NCBI GenBank assembly: GCA_003246295.1
Contig: QKAS01000030.1
Location: 113,732 to 177,731 of the forward strand
DNA from: Clostridia bacterium
Lineage (GTDB): Bacteria > Bacillota > Clostridia > Lachnospirales > Lachnospiraceae
Length of the DNA: 64,000 nt
Direction: 5' to 3'
Part shown: piece by piece, positions 16,925-26,017 of the stretch
How the letters are laid out: each line of letters opens with the position of its first letter
Numbering within the stretch: the first letter of the stretch is position 1
Program-made: the position numbers and the translations under genes
Notes under the pieces: generated by a model
Told to the model about the DNA's origin: nothing
Seen by the model: the letters and a program-made list of their open reading frames with translations, nothing else
Database searches by the model: none

Positions 16925-18565
16925 TCAGCCCAGTGCTGTCAGAATATGCTCCAACATTTCATCAATCACATTGATATATCTGCTGGCTGCATTATATGCG
17001 TTTTGATATTTGATCATATTGGTTAATTCGTCATCGCTCGAAACCCCGATGACCTGCTGTCTTGCTGTCTCGATTGCAGCAACCGTATCCTCCTGGCTGC
17101 TGACAATACTTCTATAGACCTGTCCCGAATTGGCTACCTGTGACACCAGATCCGAGTAGTATCCCGTAAACGTATTCTTTTTGGTGACATTCGGATTTAA
17201 ATTATAGTTCTCTGCTGTAAAGAGTGCTTTCAACTTATCTGCTGTTTCCTGATCAGTGCTTCCATCTGCTTTGATCAGTCCTAATTTGCTTGGCTGCTCC
17301 GTCAACTCCGAGTTGATCTGTAAATTTGCAATGGTATAAAGCGTTTCGGGATGAGTAGTATCTTCAGGAATAGGTAAACCTCCCGCATCATAACCATCCG
17401 AAGCAATTTTTTGAAAAATCTGGAACGGTGTCCCATCTTCTCCACACAGATATCCTGTTGCTGGATCTGCTGCACCATGAAATACTCCATTGATCGCAGT
17501 GACAACACTATGAATCAACTGATCAAATTCTGCCTGAACATTCATAATGACTGATTGTGAAATCGTACTATCATAGTATGCGTCATCCGCAACATCTGTA
17601 AAATTTGCCCGGTGATCCCCTCTGGCAATGATTCTGGCCTTCAGACCACCGATATCTGTATCAAGGTCAGATGAAATCGTCTGTGTAATATCAAACACCT
17701 TGGAATCTTCAATATTATAAACTTTCTTTCCTTCATTGGTCAGTGTGAACGTTGAATTCTGTGGCCAGAATGGGGTGTAAAAACCTGTTACACTATCCTG
17801 CTGCAGACCAATTTCATATACCATATCTCCCGTTACAAATGGTTCACCTTCTATACTTACCATGACGGATCCAAATATATCTTCATCATAAGAAATATTG
17901 ACATAACCGGAAAGCTCATCCAATAATTTATTTCTCTGATCAAGTAAATCATTTGGATTTTCTGTCCCGCCTACTTCAATTTTTCGTATATCATCATTTA
18001 ATGTTTTAAGTTTCTTTCCAATTTCATTGATTCTGTCAACATCTTCTTTAACCTGAAGATTCAGATTGTCCTGGTAATCATTCAAACCATCATAAACAGA
18101 AGTCGCACTGCTTAGGAACTCCGATGCGCGCTGCATAAGAAGCCCCTGATTAACAGAATTTTCAGGTGTTTTCGCCAGTTCCTGAACCGCCTCCCAGAGG
18201 TTATCCAGTGCCTCGCTAAAAGATACACCATAAAGTTCTCCTAACAAAGACTCCACTTCATCAAGCGCTTCCGATGAGGCTTCATAAAAAGCACTTCTTC
18301 CAGATTCTTTTCTATAAGTTTGATCGAGGAAATAATCCCTAACCTGTCTGACTTCAGAATAGGTTACGCCCAGACCTACCTGTTGATTGGCAACAGAGGA
18401 CGCATTAATAGAAAGAGTATTGTATGTTTTTGTACTCAGTGAGACTTGCTGTCTTGCATAGCCTGTTGTATCTATGTTCGACATATTATGTGCAGTTGTA
18501 TTCAAAGCATTCTGGTTTGTCTGTAAACCAGATGCACCAACATATAAACTTCCCATCAATGGCAT
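16925..18565 (-). CDS. flgK: FlgK paralogue 1, hook-filament junction protein (HAP1)
   Basis: A 546-residue HAP1. The N-terminal SLYVGASGLQTNQNALNTTA then MSNIDTTGYARQQVSL and the C-terminal ELTNMIKYQNAYNAASRYIN then IDEMLEHIL are complete flagellar rod/hook-associated D0 motifs. It lies 20 nt after flgN, its expected chaperone gene, and precedes the other FlgK copy. It may form the joint alone, alternate with its neighbour, or the two may occupy successive rings. Confidence 0.92.
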   Translation of the reverse strand: MPLMGSLYVGASGLQTNQNALNTTAHNMSNIDTTGYARQQVSLSTKTYNTLSINASSVANQQVGLGVTYSEVRQVRDYFLDQTYRKESGRSAFYEASSEALDEVESLLGELYGVSFSEALDNLWEAVQELAKTPENSVNQGLLMQRASEFLSSATSVYDGLNDYQDNLNLQVKEDVDRINEIGKKLKTLNDDIRKIEVGGTENPNDLLDQRNKLLDELSGYVNISYDEDIFGSVMVSIEGEPFVTGDMVYEIGLQQDSVTGFYTPFWPQNSTFTLTNEGKKVYNIEDSKVFDITQTISSDLDTDIGGLKARIIARGDHRANFTDVADDAYYDSTISQSVIMNVQAEFDQLIHSVVTAINGVFHGAADPATGYLCGEDGTPFQIFQKIASDGYDAGGLPIPEDTTHPETLYTIANLQINSELTEQPSKLGLIKADGSTDQETADKLKALFTAENYNLNPNVTKKNTFTGYYSDLVSQVANSGQVYRSIVSSQEDTVAAIETARQQVIGVSSDDELTNMIKYQNAYNAASRYINVIDEMLEHILTALG

Positions 18566-18585
18566 AATATCACCTCGTAATGTCT

Positions 18586-19104
18586 CTACTGTTTTGCGTC
18601 AAATCCGCTTTTTTGATTGGCAAGGATGCTTCCTGATGAATAAGCACCTTTATTATAGTTTGCGGTTTCTGGCGCACTTCTCAATGCCTGAATCAGATTC
18701 AGATCAAACTGAACCATCTCAAGTGCATTGCCAAGCAGGTCTCTGTTCTGGTTATTAACACGTACCATGTTTTTCATCGTGCCTTTTAACCGTTCATGTA
18801 CCTCTGCAAGTTTCGCCTGTTCTTCAGGCCTGTTTCCCAGCAGTTGTATTAAATTGACCAGTTTTAAAGTTTTAACATCCTTGTTAATTACGTTGGCGAT
18901 ATCATTCATCAATTCTTCACGTTTTTGCTCTAGTTGATGAACTTTGTTTACAACGATTTGTTCTTCATCCGTGATTTTTTCCAGTTCCTGTAACTGGGCG
19001 GCCACGATAAATCCCGTTTTACGACCTGATAATTCCAGCAGAATCTCATATTCAGAATTTTCTTCTTCTAATATCGTGATCAAATCCTGCATCAAACTAG
19101 CCAC
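18586..19104 (-). CDS. flgN: FlgN-type chaperone for FlgK/FlgL
   Basis: A 172-residue helical protein with the FlgN profile: LITILEEENSEYEILLELSG at the N-terminus, a long central coiled coil (ITDEEQIVVNKVHQLEQKRE) and VRVNNQNRDLLGNALEMVQF near the C-terminus. FlgN delivers FlgK and FlgL to the export gate. The start is a GTG after GAGGTAATTCC (an internal ATG four codons later is possible). It lies 5 nt after flgM and 20 nt before flgK, the classical order. Confidence 0.9.
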   Translation of the reverse strand: MASLMQDLITILEEENSEYEILLELSGRKTGFIVAAQLQELEKITDEEQIVVNKVHQLEQKREELMNDIANVINKDVKTLKLVNLIQLLGNRPEEQAKLAEVHERLKGTMKNMVRVNNQNRDLLGNALEMVQFDLNLIQALRSAPETANYNKGAYSSGSILANQKSGFDAKQ

Positions 19105-19109
19105 TGGAA

Positions 19110-19385
19110 TTACCTCGTTTCATCGTAATTTTCTAATAACTTTTCTGCAATACTTCCGCCACTCACCTGATAGGTTCCGTTTTGGATTGCAGTTTTGATT
19201 GGAGCAACAACTTCTCCCCTGATATCAGGAGCGTTTGCAACAGCCTGTTTTGCGGTCTGGATATCCTTTCCAAGACTTGAAATCTGAAGCTGGTCAGCGA
19301 AACTAGCTTTTGTTGTCTGCTTTGTTTTTGCTGTATTCTTATTATTGTACAATTGCTGCACCTGTGTATAAGCTTCAATACGCAT
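19110..19385 (-). CDS. flgM: FlgM, anti-sigma-D factor
   Basis: A 91-residue protein starting at MRIEAYTQVQQLYNN, preceded by AAGGAGGATCTGTC; an upstream in-frame start adding six residues is unlikely. The N-terminal half is Lys/Thr/Gln-rich and disordered. The C-terminal half (TAKQAVANAPDIRGEVVAPI, then GTYQVSGGSIAEKLLENY) is the FlgM sigma-binding motif. FlgM holds sigma-D inactive until it is exported through the completed hook. The gene is first in the operon behind a near-perfect sigma-D promoter, giving feedback control. Confidence 0.93.
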   Translation of the reverse strand: MRIEAYTQVQQLYNNKNTAKTKQTTKASFADQLQISSLGKDIQTAKQAVANAPDIRGEVVAPIKTAIQNGTYQVSGGSIAEKLLENYDETR

Positions 19386-19427
19386 GACAGATCCTCCTTC
19401 CATGGATATACTACATGTTCATAATAT

Positions 19428-19454
19428 TTATCGGACGGATTCCAAAAGACTTTA
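19428..19454 (-). promoter_or_regulatory. Sigma-D promoter of the flgM operon
   Basis: On the minus strand TAAA (19454-19451), a 15-nt spacer and TCCGATAA (19435-19428) match the sigma-D consensus closely. The start codon of flgM is about 36 nt beyond the predicted transcript start. It is expected to drive flgM-flgN-flgK-flgK-flgL-fliW-csrA. Confidence 0.88.
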
Positions 19455-19482
19455 GCGAAATACGAAAAAAACACATTATATT

Positions 19483-20517
19483 TTATTCTCTCGGCAAAAC
19501 CGAATAAACAAGCCGCTCCATATACTCGCTCGTCACCTCCTGCATGAAGCCTTCAAGTGCAATTCTAATAAAGTCGTTCTCATCCCTTTTTAAGAGCTGT
19601 ATTACTGTATTAAGCTGCATAAATTCAGGGAAGAACTTTATCACTCGGAGTTGAAGGTATTGAACTAACTCCGTCGAAATAAAACCATAGTAGTATATTA
19701 GGTATTCAAGTAAGTTCAAGTAGTTAATGATATATTGGTTTTCATAATGCTCCCTGAATTCATCATAAATTCCTCTTTTCTTCAGTTCAATGATTTTTAG
19801 TTCCTCAACGTAGAGCCAGTCAAGCTTTTTCTTCCAGTCTTTAAAATCTCCTGTTGTCGATTCCTCCCATATTAGATGATGATAAAGCTCTTCCTCCAAG
19901 ACATAGACTTTATCGGCATAATGTTGAACTAATGTTGTGAAAAAAAGATCTTCATATATCAACCCCTCTGGGAAATATACTTGGTTCTCAGAGATCATAC
20001 TTCTTCTATATAATTTGTTCCAAACAGCAATGTTTAAATCCATTTGAATAAACCCTAGTCGTTTTTCAGCGTTGTCTATTTCAATGATCCAGTCATTTTC
20101 TTTTGTCCGTTTAGAATCTTGATTTAATAAATCGTGAGGATTCACTTTCTTTGACCTGCACACGACAAGATCGCACTCTTGCTGCTTTGCGGCAATCAAT
20201 AGTTTTTCATACATACATGGATCCATAACATCGTCAATATCTGCATATGCCAGGTATTCTGCGCTCGCATACTCTATTCCTATATTTCTTGCAGCACCTT
20301 GCTTTCCATTCTTTTCACAATGTACCACCATGATAGATTCCGGATATCTTTGTTCCCATTCACAAAGTTTTTGAAACGTTGCGTCTGTTGATGCATCATC
20401 AACAAAGATCACTTCCAATTGATTTATTCCTATTGTCTGCGCTTCTAGTGCTTCCATAAAATGGTCAATATACTTTATTGCATTATAACATGGTACGATT
20501 AAGCTGATTTCTTTCAT
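19483..20517 (-). CDS. Family 2 glycosyltransferase
   Basis: A 344-residue GT-A transferase; the start is MKEISLIVPCYN after GGGAGAG. The N-terminal catalytic domain has VPCYNA, the EVIFVDDASTD nucleotide-binding motif (DD), GKQGAARNIGIEYAS and the YADIDDV motif that replaces DxD. Later blocks are AVWNKLYRRSMI and EGLIYEDLFFTTLVQHY, as in capsule and teichoic-type GT2 enzymes. The C-terminal ~100 residues are helical. The gene stands alone between the flgM promoter and the TtcA-like gene, and could contribute to flagellin or cell-surface glycosylation; its substrate is unknown. Confidence 0.85.
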   Translation of the reverse strand: MKEISLIVPCYNAIKYIDHFMEALEAQTIGINQLEVIFVDDASTDATFQKLCEWEQRYPESIMVVHCEKNGKQGAARNIGIEYASAEYLAYADIDDVMDPCMYEKLLIAAKQQECDLVVCRSKKVNPHDLLNQDSKRTKENDWIIEIDNAEKRLGFIQMDLNIAVWNKLYRRSMISENQVYFPEGLIYEDLFFTTLVQHYADKVYVLEEELYHHLIWEESTTGDFKDWKKKLDWLYVEELKIIELKKRGIYDEFREHYENQYIINYLNLLEYLIYYYGFISTELVQYLQLRVIKFFPEFMQLNTVIQLLKRDENDFIRIALEGFMQEVTSEYMERLVYSVLPRE

Positions 20518-20628
20518 GATCTCTCCCACTCTCAATGTTGTAACACGAATCCCCGTATTTTATTTTGATGCCTGCTTCCGTCTCTATTTAGTATATTTCT
20601 TGTCATCTATTGTTGCATTCTTCAGCTA

Positions 20629-21819
20629 TTAATATTCCTCCAAAAAACTATGCCGAATTCCATTTTTCTTATATTCCACCACAGTATCCAGGTTCACATT
20701 TTCTACACTTTTAAAAATATTACCTTCCACATATGGGTTAACTTTCTTCATGTCTCGGATCAAATTTTTAATTTCAATCCGCTTGGAACCAGTTCTGCTA
20801 TCTGTTTTTTCATCTGGGTTAATAGAACAATTGTCCGTAAATCTACATGCACATTGTATAAAATGAAGGTGATTATAGTCTCTCCAATGCTTGATATCTT
20901 CTTCTCTGATTAAATACATTGGCCTGATCAGTTCCATTCCTTCAAAATTTGTACTATGTAATTTTGGCATCATAGTCTGAACCTGGCCACTATATAGCAT
21001 ACCCATCAGTATTGTCTCGATGACATCATCATAATGATGCCCAAGTGCTATTTTATTACATCCGAGTTCTTTTGCTTTACTATATAAATATCCTCGTCGC
21101 ATTCTGGCGCAAAGATAACATGGAGAATTCTCTATCTCAAAAACGGCATCAAAAATTGGAGAATCAAAAATAGTAACCGGAATTCCCATCAACTTTGCAT
21201 TGTCTTCTATGACTTGTCTGTTCGTTTCAGTATATCCTGGATCCATAACAAGAAATTCCAGTTCGAAGGGGAATTTATTATGTCGTTTTAGTTCTTGGAA
21301 GAGTTTTGCCATAAGCATGGAATCTTTGCCACCCGAAATGCAGACGGCAATTTTATCATTTTCGTGGATCAGATCATATTGATTGACAGCCTTTGCAAAT
21401 CTCCCAAACAGATCTTTATGAAATTTTTTGCGTATACTTTTTTCAATTTCATCTACACGAAGTTGTAAATTTTGCTCTTTTTCTTTTTTCATCATCCAGA
21501 CAATCCATCCGGCGTATCCTTCAAATAAATCATATGCATCGTATCCTTTTTCTCTAAGGAGCTCTGCTACATCACGACTTAAGATACCTTTCATGCAATA
21601 AAGAATTATTTTCTTATTATCTGGAAGTGTATCCAGATTGTTTAACAATTCCTCTCTCGGAATGTTGACTGCCCCTGTAATATATCCATGCTGATAAGAG
21701 ACCCCATCCCTGATATCTATCAGCAAAGTGTCTTCTGCTTCATTTATTTTGTTCCATTCTTCCAGTGTTATTTCAATTATGTTTTCTTTATATTTTTCTT
21801 CGTTAAAATTCTGGTCCAT
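20629..21819 (-). CDS. Rhodanese domain fused to TtcA-like tRNA thiolase
   Basis: A 396-residue two-domain protein. Residues ~13-110 are a rhodanese domain with the active-site loop CMKGILSR (Cys75). Residues ~135-360 are a PP-loop ATPase of the TtcA type with SGGKDS (162-167), CYLC (Cys234, Cys237) and a Cys cluster CAC...C (Cys323, 325, 331). TtcA uses a [4Fe-4S] cluster held by the CxxC plus one more Cys to thiolate cytidine 32 of tRNA. The fused rhodanese could pass persulfide sulfur straight to the PP-loop domain, as the rhodanese domain of ThiI does. SD AGGAGC precedes the ATG. The gene is monocistronic as far as can be seen. Confidence 0.85.
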   Translation of the reverse strand: MDQNFNEEKYKENIIEITLEEWNKINEAEDTLLIDIRDGVSYQHGYITGAVNIPREELLNNLDTLPDNKKIILYCMKGILSRDVAELLREKGYDAYDLFEGYAGWIVWMMKKEKEQNLQLRVDEIEKSIRKKFHKDLFGRFAKAVNQYDLIHENDKIAVCISGGKDSMLMAKLFQELKRHNKFPFELEFLVMDPGYTETNRQVIEDNAKLMGIPVTIFDSPIFDAVFEIENSPCYLCARMRRGYLYSKAKELGCNKIALGHHYDDVIETILMGMLYSGQVQTMMPKLHSTNFEGMELIRPMYLIREEDIKHWRDYNHLHFIQCACRFTDNCSINPDEKTDSRTGSKRIEIKNLIRDMKKVNPYVEGNIFKSVENVNLDTVVEYKKNGIRHSFLEEY

Positions 21820-21987
21820 CTTTGCTCCTACTCAGTGAATATATTTTCTGCTGACATCCATTACGCTATTCGATAAAAATTGTGACTGTTTCAACATTAT
21901 AACGCATCTTTCACAGAAAATCATTCTTTCTATCATGATTCCAAAACTGAAAGGCAAACTTTCACTTCTGAATTATCAGTCTTCTCA

Positions 21988-22016
21988 TTGACACGACCTG
22001 AATCATCCTCTATAAT
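21988..22016 (+). promoter_or_regulatory. Consensus sigma-A promoter of the EAL gene
   Basis: TTGACA (21988-21993), a 17-nt spacer and TATAAT (22011-22016): a perfect match to both hexamers. The transcript should begin near 22023, leaving a ~55-nt leader almost filled by the hairpin at 22027-22056. Confidence 0.92.
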
Positions 22017-22026
22017 CAACACTAAC

Positions 22027-22060
22027 AAAGGCGTTCTTCCACGGAAGAGCGCCTTTTATC
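22027..22060 (+). terminator. 5'-leader hairpin with terminator form
   Basis: AAAGGCGTTCTTC and GAAGAGCGCCTTT form a 13-bp stem (one G-U) around a CACG loop, followed by UUUUAUC. It starts about 4 nt into the predicted mRNA and ends ~10 nt before the ribosome site AAGGAG of the EAL gene. It could be a stability element at the 5' end or an attenuator producing a ~35-nt RNA. Confidence 0.65.
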
Positions 22061-22078
22061 ATTATAAGGAGACCGATT

Positions 22079-23296
22079 ATGATACATCAGATTTCCAAGG
22101 ATATCTATCTTCATGTTCTGCAATCCCAAGAAACCAGAGTCTTTTTCCAACCCATTGTTAGTATTAGCAAATGCTGCTCTATTGGCCATGAATCTCTGCT
22201 TCGTGCATCCTATAAAGAGGAGTCAATTTCACCTGAACTTCTTTTTTCTTATTCTGCTAAAATTGACGAAGTTGCACGACTGGATTCATTATGTCAGAAC
22301 CTTGCTCTTTCCGATTATCATAAGTCCGGTCAGGATACGCTTCTTTTTATTAACATGGAGACCTCATTATTAGAATATTACCTTGATCATGCCGATGAAA
22401 TTGTTCTCCAGATTGATACTCTTCAAATTGAACGCAACAAAATTGTCATTGAAATAAACGAAAAACGTGCCACGAATGACGCTTTACTTTTAGAACTGGT
22501 AAATCTGTATCGACATTATGGTTTTGTAATTGCTCTGGACGATGTTGGTGCAGGATACTCTAATTTAAATCGAATTGTACTTGCAAGGCCTGACATTATT
22601 AAAATTGACCGTTCAGTTATTTGTGAAGTTCAATTTAATTTTTATAAACAGGAAGTAATTAAAGCAATTTCGGATCTCGGTCAAAAAATTGGTTCTATTA
22701 CGATTGCAGAGGGCGTTGAAACAGAACAGGAAGTTGTTACTTGTGTCGAATGTGGTGTTGACTGGTTTCAGGGATATTTCTTCAGTCCGGCAATCCCCTC
22801 AGATGCAGTCAACGCCCTTTCATTCAAGGAACAATGCTCCAGAATTTCCGAGTTATATCAGAAAAAATTTATAAACAAGATGCGCCAGTATACCAATATC
22901 ATCGACATCCGAAAAAAAATATTTGAACAATTAGAATCCATTGCATTAACCTGTCAGGCTGATTGCCTATATGAATCCTTTACAGACTTACTTTGCTGTA
23001 ATAGTGAGCTGGAATGCATTTATTTGATTAATGATTTAGGTATTCAGGTTACTGATACTCTTTTCCAGCCAGAATCCTATTTTCGTAACCGTACTATGTT
23101 TTCTCCTATGAAAAAAGGCGACAATCACGTGTCAAAATCATTTTTTAATTATGCCATACATCACCCTGATAAAATATACATCAGCGATAAGTATATATCA
23201 CTTGCTACCGGAAATTTTTGCCAAACATTCTCACTGATGATTCATCCACAAAATGCTTCTGCCTTTATTCTTTGTGCTGATTTTAAAATGTACTGA
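22079..23296 (+). CDS. EAL-domain c-di-GMP phosphodiesterase
   Basis: A 405-residue cytoplasmic protein. Residues ~10-250 form an EAL domain with the catalytic set intact: Glu38 (GHESLL, replacing EALL), Asn92, Glu125, Asp154-Asp155 (DDVGAG), Lys175 and Glu211 (AEGVET), so hydrolysis of c-di-GMP to pGpG is expected. Residues ~270-405 form a second domain with a PAS/Cache-like pattern (YISDKYISLATGNFCQTFSL); overall length and layout resemble Bacillus YkuI. It has a perfect sigma-A promoter and a hairpin leader, and its tail overlaps the convergent GGDEF-EAL gene by 14 bp. It would lower c-di-GMP and favour motility. Confidence 0.88.
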   Translation: MIHQISKDIYLHVLQSQETRVFFQPIVSISKCCSIGHESLLRASYKEESISPELLFSYSAKIDEVARLDSLCQNLALSDYHKSGQDTLLFINMETSLLEYYLDHADEIVLQIDTLQIERNKIVIEINEKRATNDALLLELVNLYRHYGFVIALDDVGAGYSNLNRIVLARPDIIKIDRSVICEVQFNFYKQEVIKAISDLGQKIGSITIAEGVETEQEVVTCVECGVDWFQGYFFSPAIPSDAVNALSFKEQCSRISELYQKKFINKMRQYTNIIDIRKKIFEQLESIALTCQADCLYESFTDLLCCNSELECIYLINDLGIQVTDTLFQPESYFRNRTMFSPMKKGDNHVSKSFFNYAIHHPDKIYISDKYISLATGNFCQTFSLMIHPQNASAFILCADFKMY

Positions 23297-25817
23297 CAAA
23301 GCGCTTTAATTCCTCAAATACCATAGGCTTTGCGTAAAAGAATCCCTGTATCAGGTCACAATGACTCTTTTTCAGATATAGAACCTGATTTTCTGCTTCT
23401 ACACCTTCTGCTACAACTTTCATATTCATATTATGACCCATCTGTATAATTGTATCTGTAATATTATCCATCTCTTCTGAGTTTGTGATGGAATCAATAA
23501 ATAATTTATCTACCTTTAATGTCGTTATTGGAAAATCTTTCAAATATGCGAGCGACGAATATCCCGTTCCAAAATCATCAAGTGCGATTCCTATTGATTT
23601 TTCACGTAATTTTATTAAATGCTCTTTAATTTGTTCAGAGGACTCCATAAACACAGACTCTGTTACTTCCAGAATCAATTGTGCAGGATTTATTTTTGTT
23701 TCTTCAATGATTTGAATTACTTTCTCTGCAAAATCGTTTTGAAGCAACTGAATTACAGAAACATTGACTGATATAAAATACTCTTTATTTGATTCTCTAT
23801 TCAGATTTGCAATGTCTGTGCATGCTTTTCGAAGAATCCATTCCCCCAATGAAATAATAAATCCAGATTCCTCCGCTATTTTTATGAATTTTAATGGTGA
23901 AATCAAAGCACCCTCAGAATTCCATCTTGCCAACGCTTCATATCCGCAGATTGATTCATGTTCCGGACAAATTTGGGGCTGATAAACTACAAAAAATTCA
24001 TTATTTTCTAAGGCTGATGCAAATTTTCTTTCAATCCCGACTCTGTCACGCATCATTTCTTCTAACGAATCATCAAAGAAATAATATCCTTTTTTTCCTC
24101 TGCTTTTGATATAATACATCGCCATATCCGCATTTTTTAATAGAATCTCCACTGATTTTCCATTGTCTGGCGACAGTGCGATTCCAAGACTACCACTAAT
24201 TAAAAGAGCATTATCCTCTATCTGATATGGCTGTTCAAAAACTGATAATATTTTTAATGCAAACTCTTCAACTTCCTTTTTATCAGATATATTCTCATAA
24301 AAGAATACAAACTCATCTCCGCCAAGTCTTACCAGATGAATTCCATCTTTCATAATCCCGTTCATTTTATCACTAATTTCTTTTAATAAAGTATCACCAA
24401 GTGTATGCCCTAACGTATCATTCACATACTTAAAATTATCAAGATCCAAAAAGTATAGCGCACAGGGCATTTGATTTACTTTTAAAATAACATCAAGTAC
24501 ATGATACAAATAATGTCTATTGTATAGACCAGTAAGCGTATCATGTTGTGTTAATCGCAACAATTTATTGTTAGATACTTCCAGCAGTTCATGGGCTTCA
24601 ATGATTTCATCATACTGTGCACGCATCTCTTCATCTGATGCTGTGATTTCCTCATATAACTGTGTCAGTTCTTCATGATTCTCTTCCAGCTTTCTTTGCA
24701 TACTTCTGATTTTGTGAATGTAAAACAATAATGAAATTGTAAAAGCAATTAAAACAATAAATACAATAATTGCAGCAACGATCTGCGTTCTATAGATTTC
24801 GAAAAAATTTGGAGGTTCATTTATTACCATACTCCCCTGCGGAAGTTCACTTTTACTGATACCAAACTTCTGCATCACAGTATAATCAAACATCATTTGA
24901 TTGGTATCTTCGTTTAAAATCGGAATTTCATCAGCATCTGTTCCGCTTAATATTAAAAGTGCGAGTCTGGCCGCCTCAGTTCCCTGAATCGTACCAAGAA
25001 TCATATCTCCGCCAAGAATTCCATGCCCCATTCCAAAATGATACAGATGATAAATTGGAACTTTTGAAACCTTACTAACCTGCTCACAGAATTTCTCCTG
25101 ACTCAGATATACCCATTTACCATCAAGAACATAATTGGTCATTAACACAATCGAATTCTCATCTGCCGCCCACACCTTTTCTAAAATGCTCTCTGTTGCC
25201 AGATTATTCAACAAAACAACCTGAATATTCTCAGAAATCTGATTGGCGGCTTCTACGCACTCACTACCAATTGTTTTGCCACTTTTGGTATTGTCATAAA
25301 TCACATAAATTGTATTTAATTCCGGATTAATCTGTTTTGCTGCAAGAATTGTGCCATACGGATCCATAACCTGCATAATTCCTGTATAGTTATCCCGACT
25401 GGCAACCAGTTCTTCATAGCTCGTTTCCCCAACACCACTAAATACAATTGGTGCGCTTTTAAATAAGTCATCTCGATATTTTAATGCAAATTGAAAAGCC
25501 GAATCATCTGTACAAATAACGACATCCATTTTCTTATCCGCATATTTATAATGAATTAAATCATAGAATCCTTTTTCGTTATGGTCTGTCGGAAATTTTT
25601 TCCAGTCCAGGTATTCTACATAAATTCCCAGTTCTTTCCCTGAAGCTTTCACTTCTTCCCGAATTCCTTCCATCTGTTCATCTGTCCATGCAAATCCTTG
25701 ATGGTATGAATTTAGAATCAGGACTGTATCCACATCCTGTTCTGCCTGAACACGCAAAGGCATTCCTAAAATAAAAAATAAAAACATGAAACAAAAGTGA
25801 AACTTAAATCTGTCCAT
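23283..25817 (-). CDS. Membrane sensor GGDEF-EAL protein
   Basis: An 844-residue protein. It has a signal peptide (residues ~1-25), an extracytoplasmic domain of ~300 residues of the ABC substrate-binding-like sensor type (DTVLILNSYHQGFAWTDEQ, FSGVGETSYEELV, LGGDMILGTIQGTEAARLAL), one membrane helix (~335-360), a coiled-coil linker, then GGDEF (RLGGDEFVFFYE, canonical) and EAL (GYEALARW, DDFGTGYSSL, AEGVEAEN, canonical). Both cyclase and phosphodiesterase sites look intact, so net activity probably depends on the ligand sensed outside; the ligand is unknown. SD GGGGG precedes the ATG. Confidence 0.92.
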   Translation of the reverse strand: MDRFKFHFCFMFLFFILGMPLRVQAEQDVDTVLILNSYHQGFAWTDEQMEGIREEVKASGKELGIYVEYLDWKKFPTDHNEKGFYDLIHYKYADKKMDVVICTDDSAFQFALKYRDDLFKSAPIVFSGVGETSYEELVASRDNYTGIMQVMDPYGTILAAKQINPELNTIYVIYDNTKSGKTIGSECVEAANQISENIQVVLLNNLATESILEKVWAADENSIVLMTNYVLDGKWVYLSQEKFCEQVSKVSKVPIYHLYHFGMGHGILGGDMILGTIQGTEAARLALLILSGTDADEIPILNEDTNQMMFDYTVMQKFGISKSELPQGSMVINEPPNFFEIYRTQIVAAIIVFIVLIAFTISLLFYIHKIRSMQRKLEENHEELTQLYEEITASDEEMRAQYDEIIEAHELLEVSNNKLLRLTQHDTLTGLYNRHYLYHVLDVILKVNQMPCALYFLDLDNFKYVNDTLGHTLGDTLLKEISDKMNGIMKDGIHLVRLGGDEFVFFYENISDKKEVEEFALKILSVFEQPYQIEDNALLISGSLGIALSPDNGKSVEILLKNADMAMYYIKSRGKKGYYFFDDSLEEMMRDRVGIERKFASALENNEFFVVYQPQICPEHESICGYEALARWNSEGALISPLKFIKIAEESGFIISLGEWILRKACTDIANLNRESNKEYFISVNVSVIQLLQNDFAEKVIQIIEETKINPAQLILEVTESVFMESSEQIKEHLIKLREKSIGIALDDFGTGYSSLAYLKDFPITTLKVDKLFIDSITNSEEMDNITDTIIQMGHNMNMKVVAEGVEAENQVLYLKKSHCDLIQGFFYAKPMVFEELKRFVSTF

Positions 25818-25957
25818 AAAGTTCCCCCGATATCATTTGTATTTTATTTACAAAAATTATAATTATCATACCATATTTTTCAGACAATGGATGATTTTTC
25901 TTTCATTTTAAACTATATTAACTTTTGAAAATTTATTCATACTGTGTTCCTTTTGTA

Positions 25958-25988
25958 ATATAACTGTGACAATAATTTCCGATACATT
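25958..25988 (+). promoter_or_regulatory. Possible sigma-D promoter of the EF-hand gene
   Basis: TATA, a 15-nt spacer and TCCGATAC resemble the flagellar promoters of this window (9 of 12 positions match TAAA-N15-GCCGATAT). Weak; a sigma-A alternative was not evident. If real, the EF-hand protein belongs to the motility regulon. Confidence 0.35.
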
Positions 25989-26017
25989 GGTCAGAATAAA
26001 GAAAGGAGAGTAATCCT

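Noticed and set aside
25826..25833. CCCGATAT on the plus strand as a sigma-D -10
   Set aside because: The nearest TAAA is only 6 nt upstream instead of ~15, and it would point away from the EF-hand start site.
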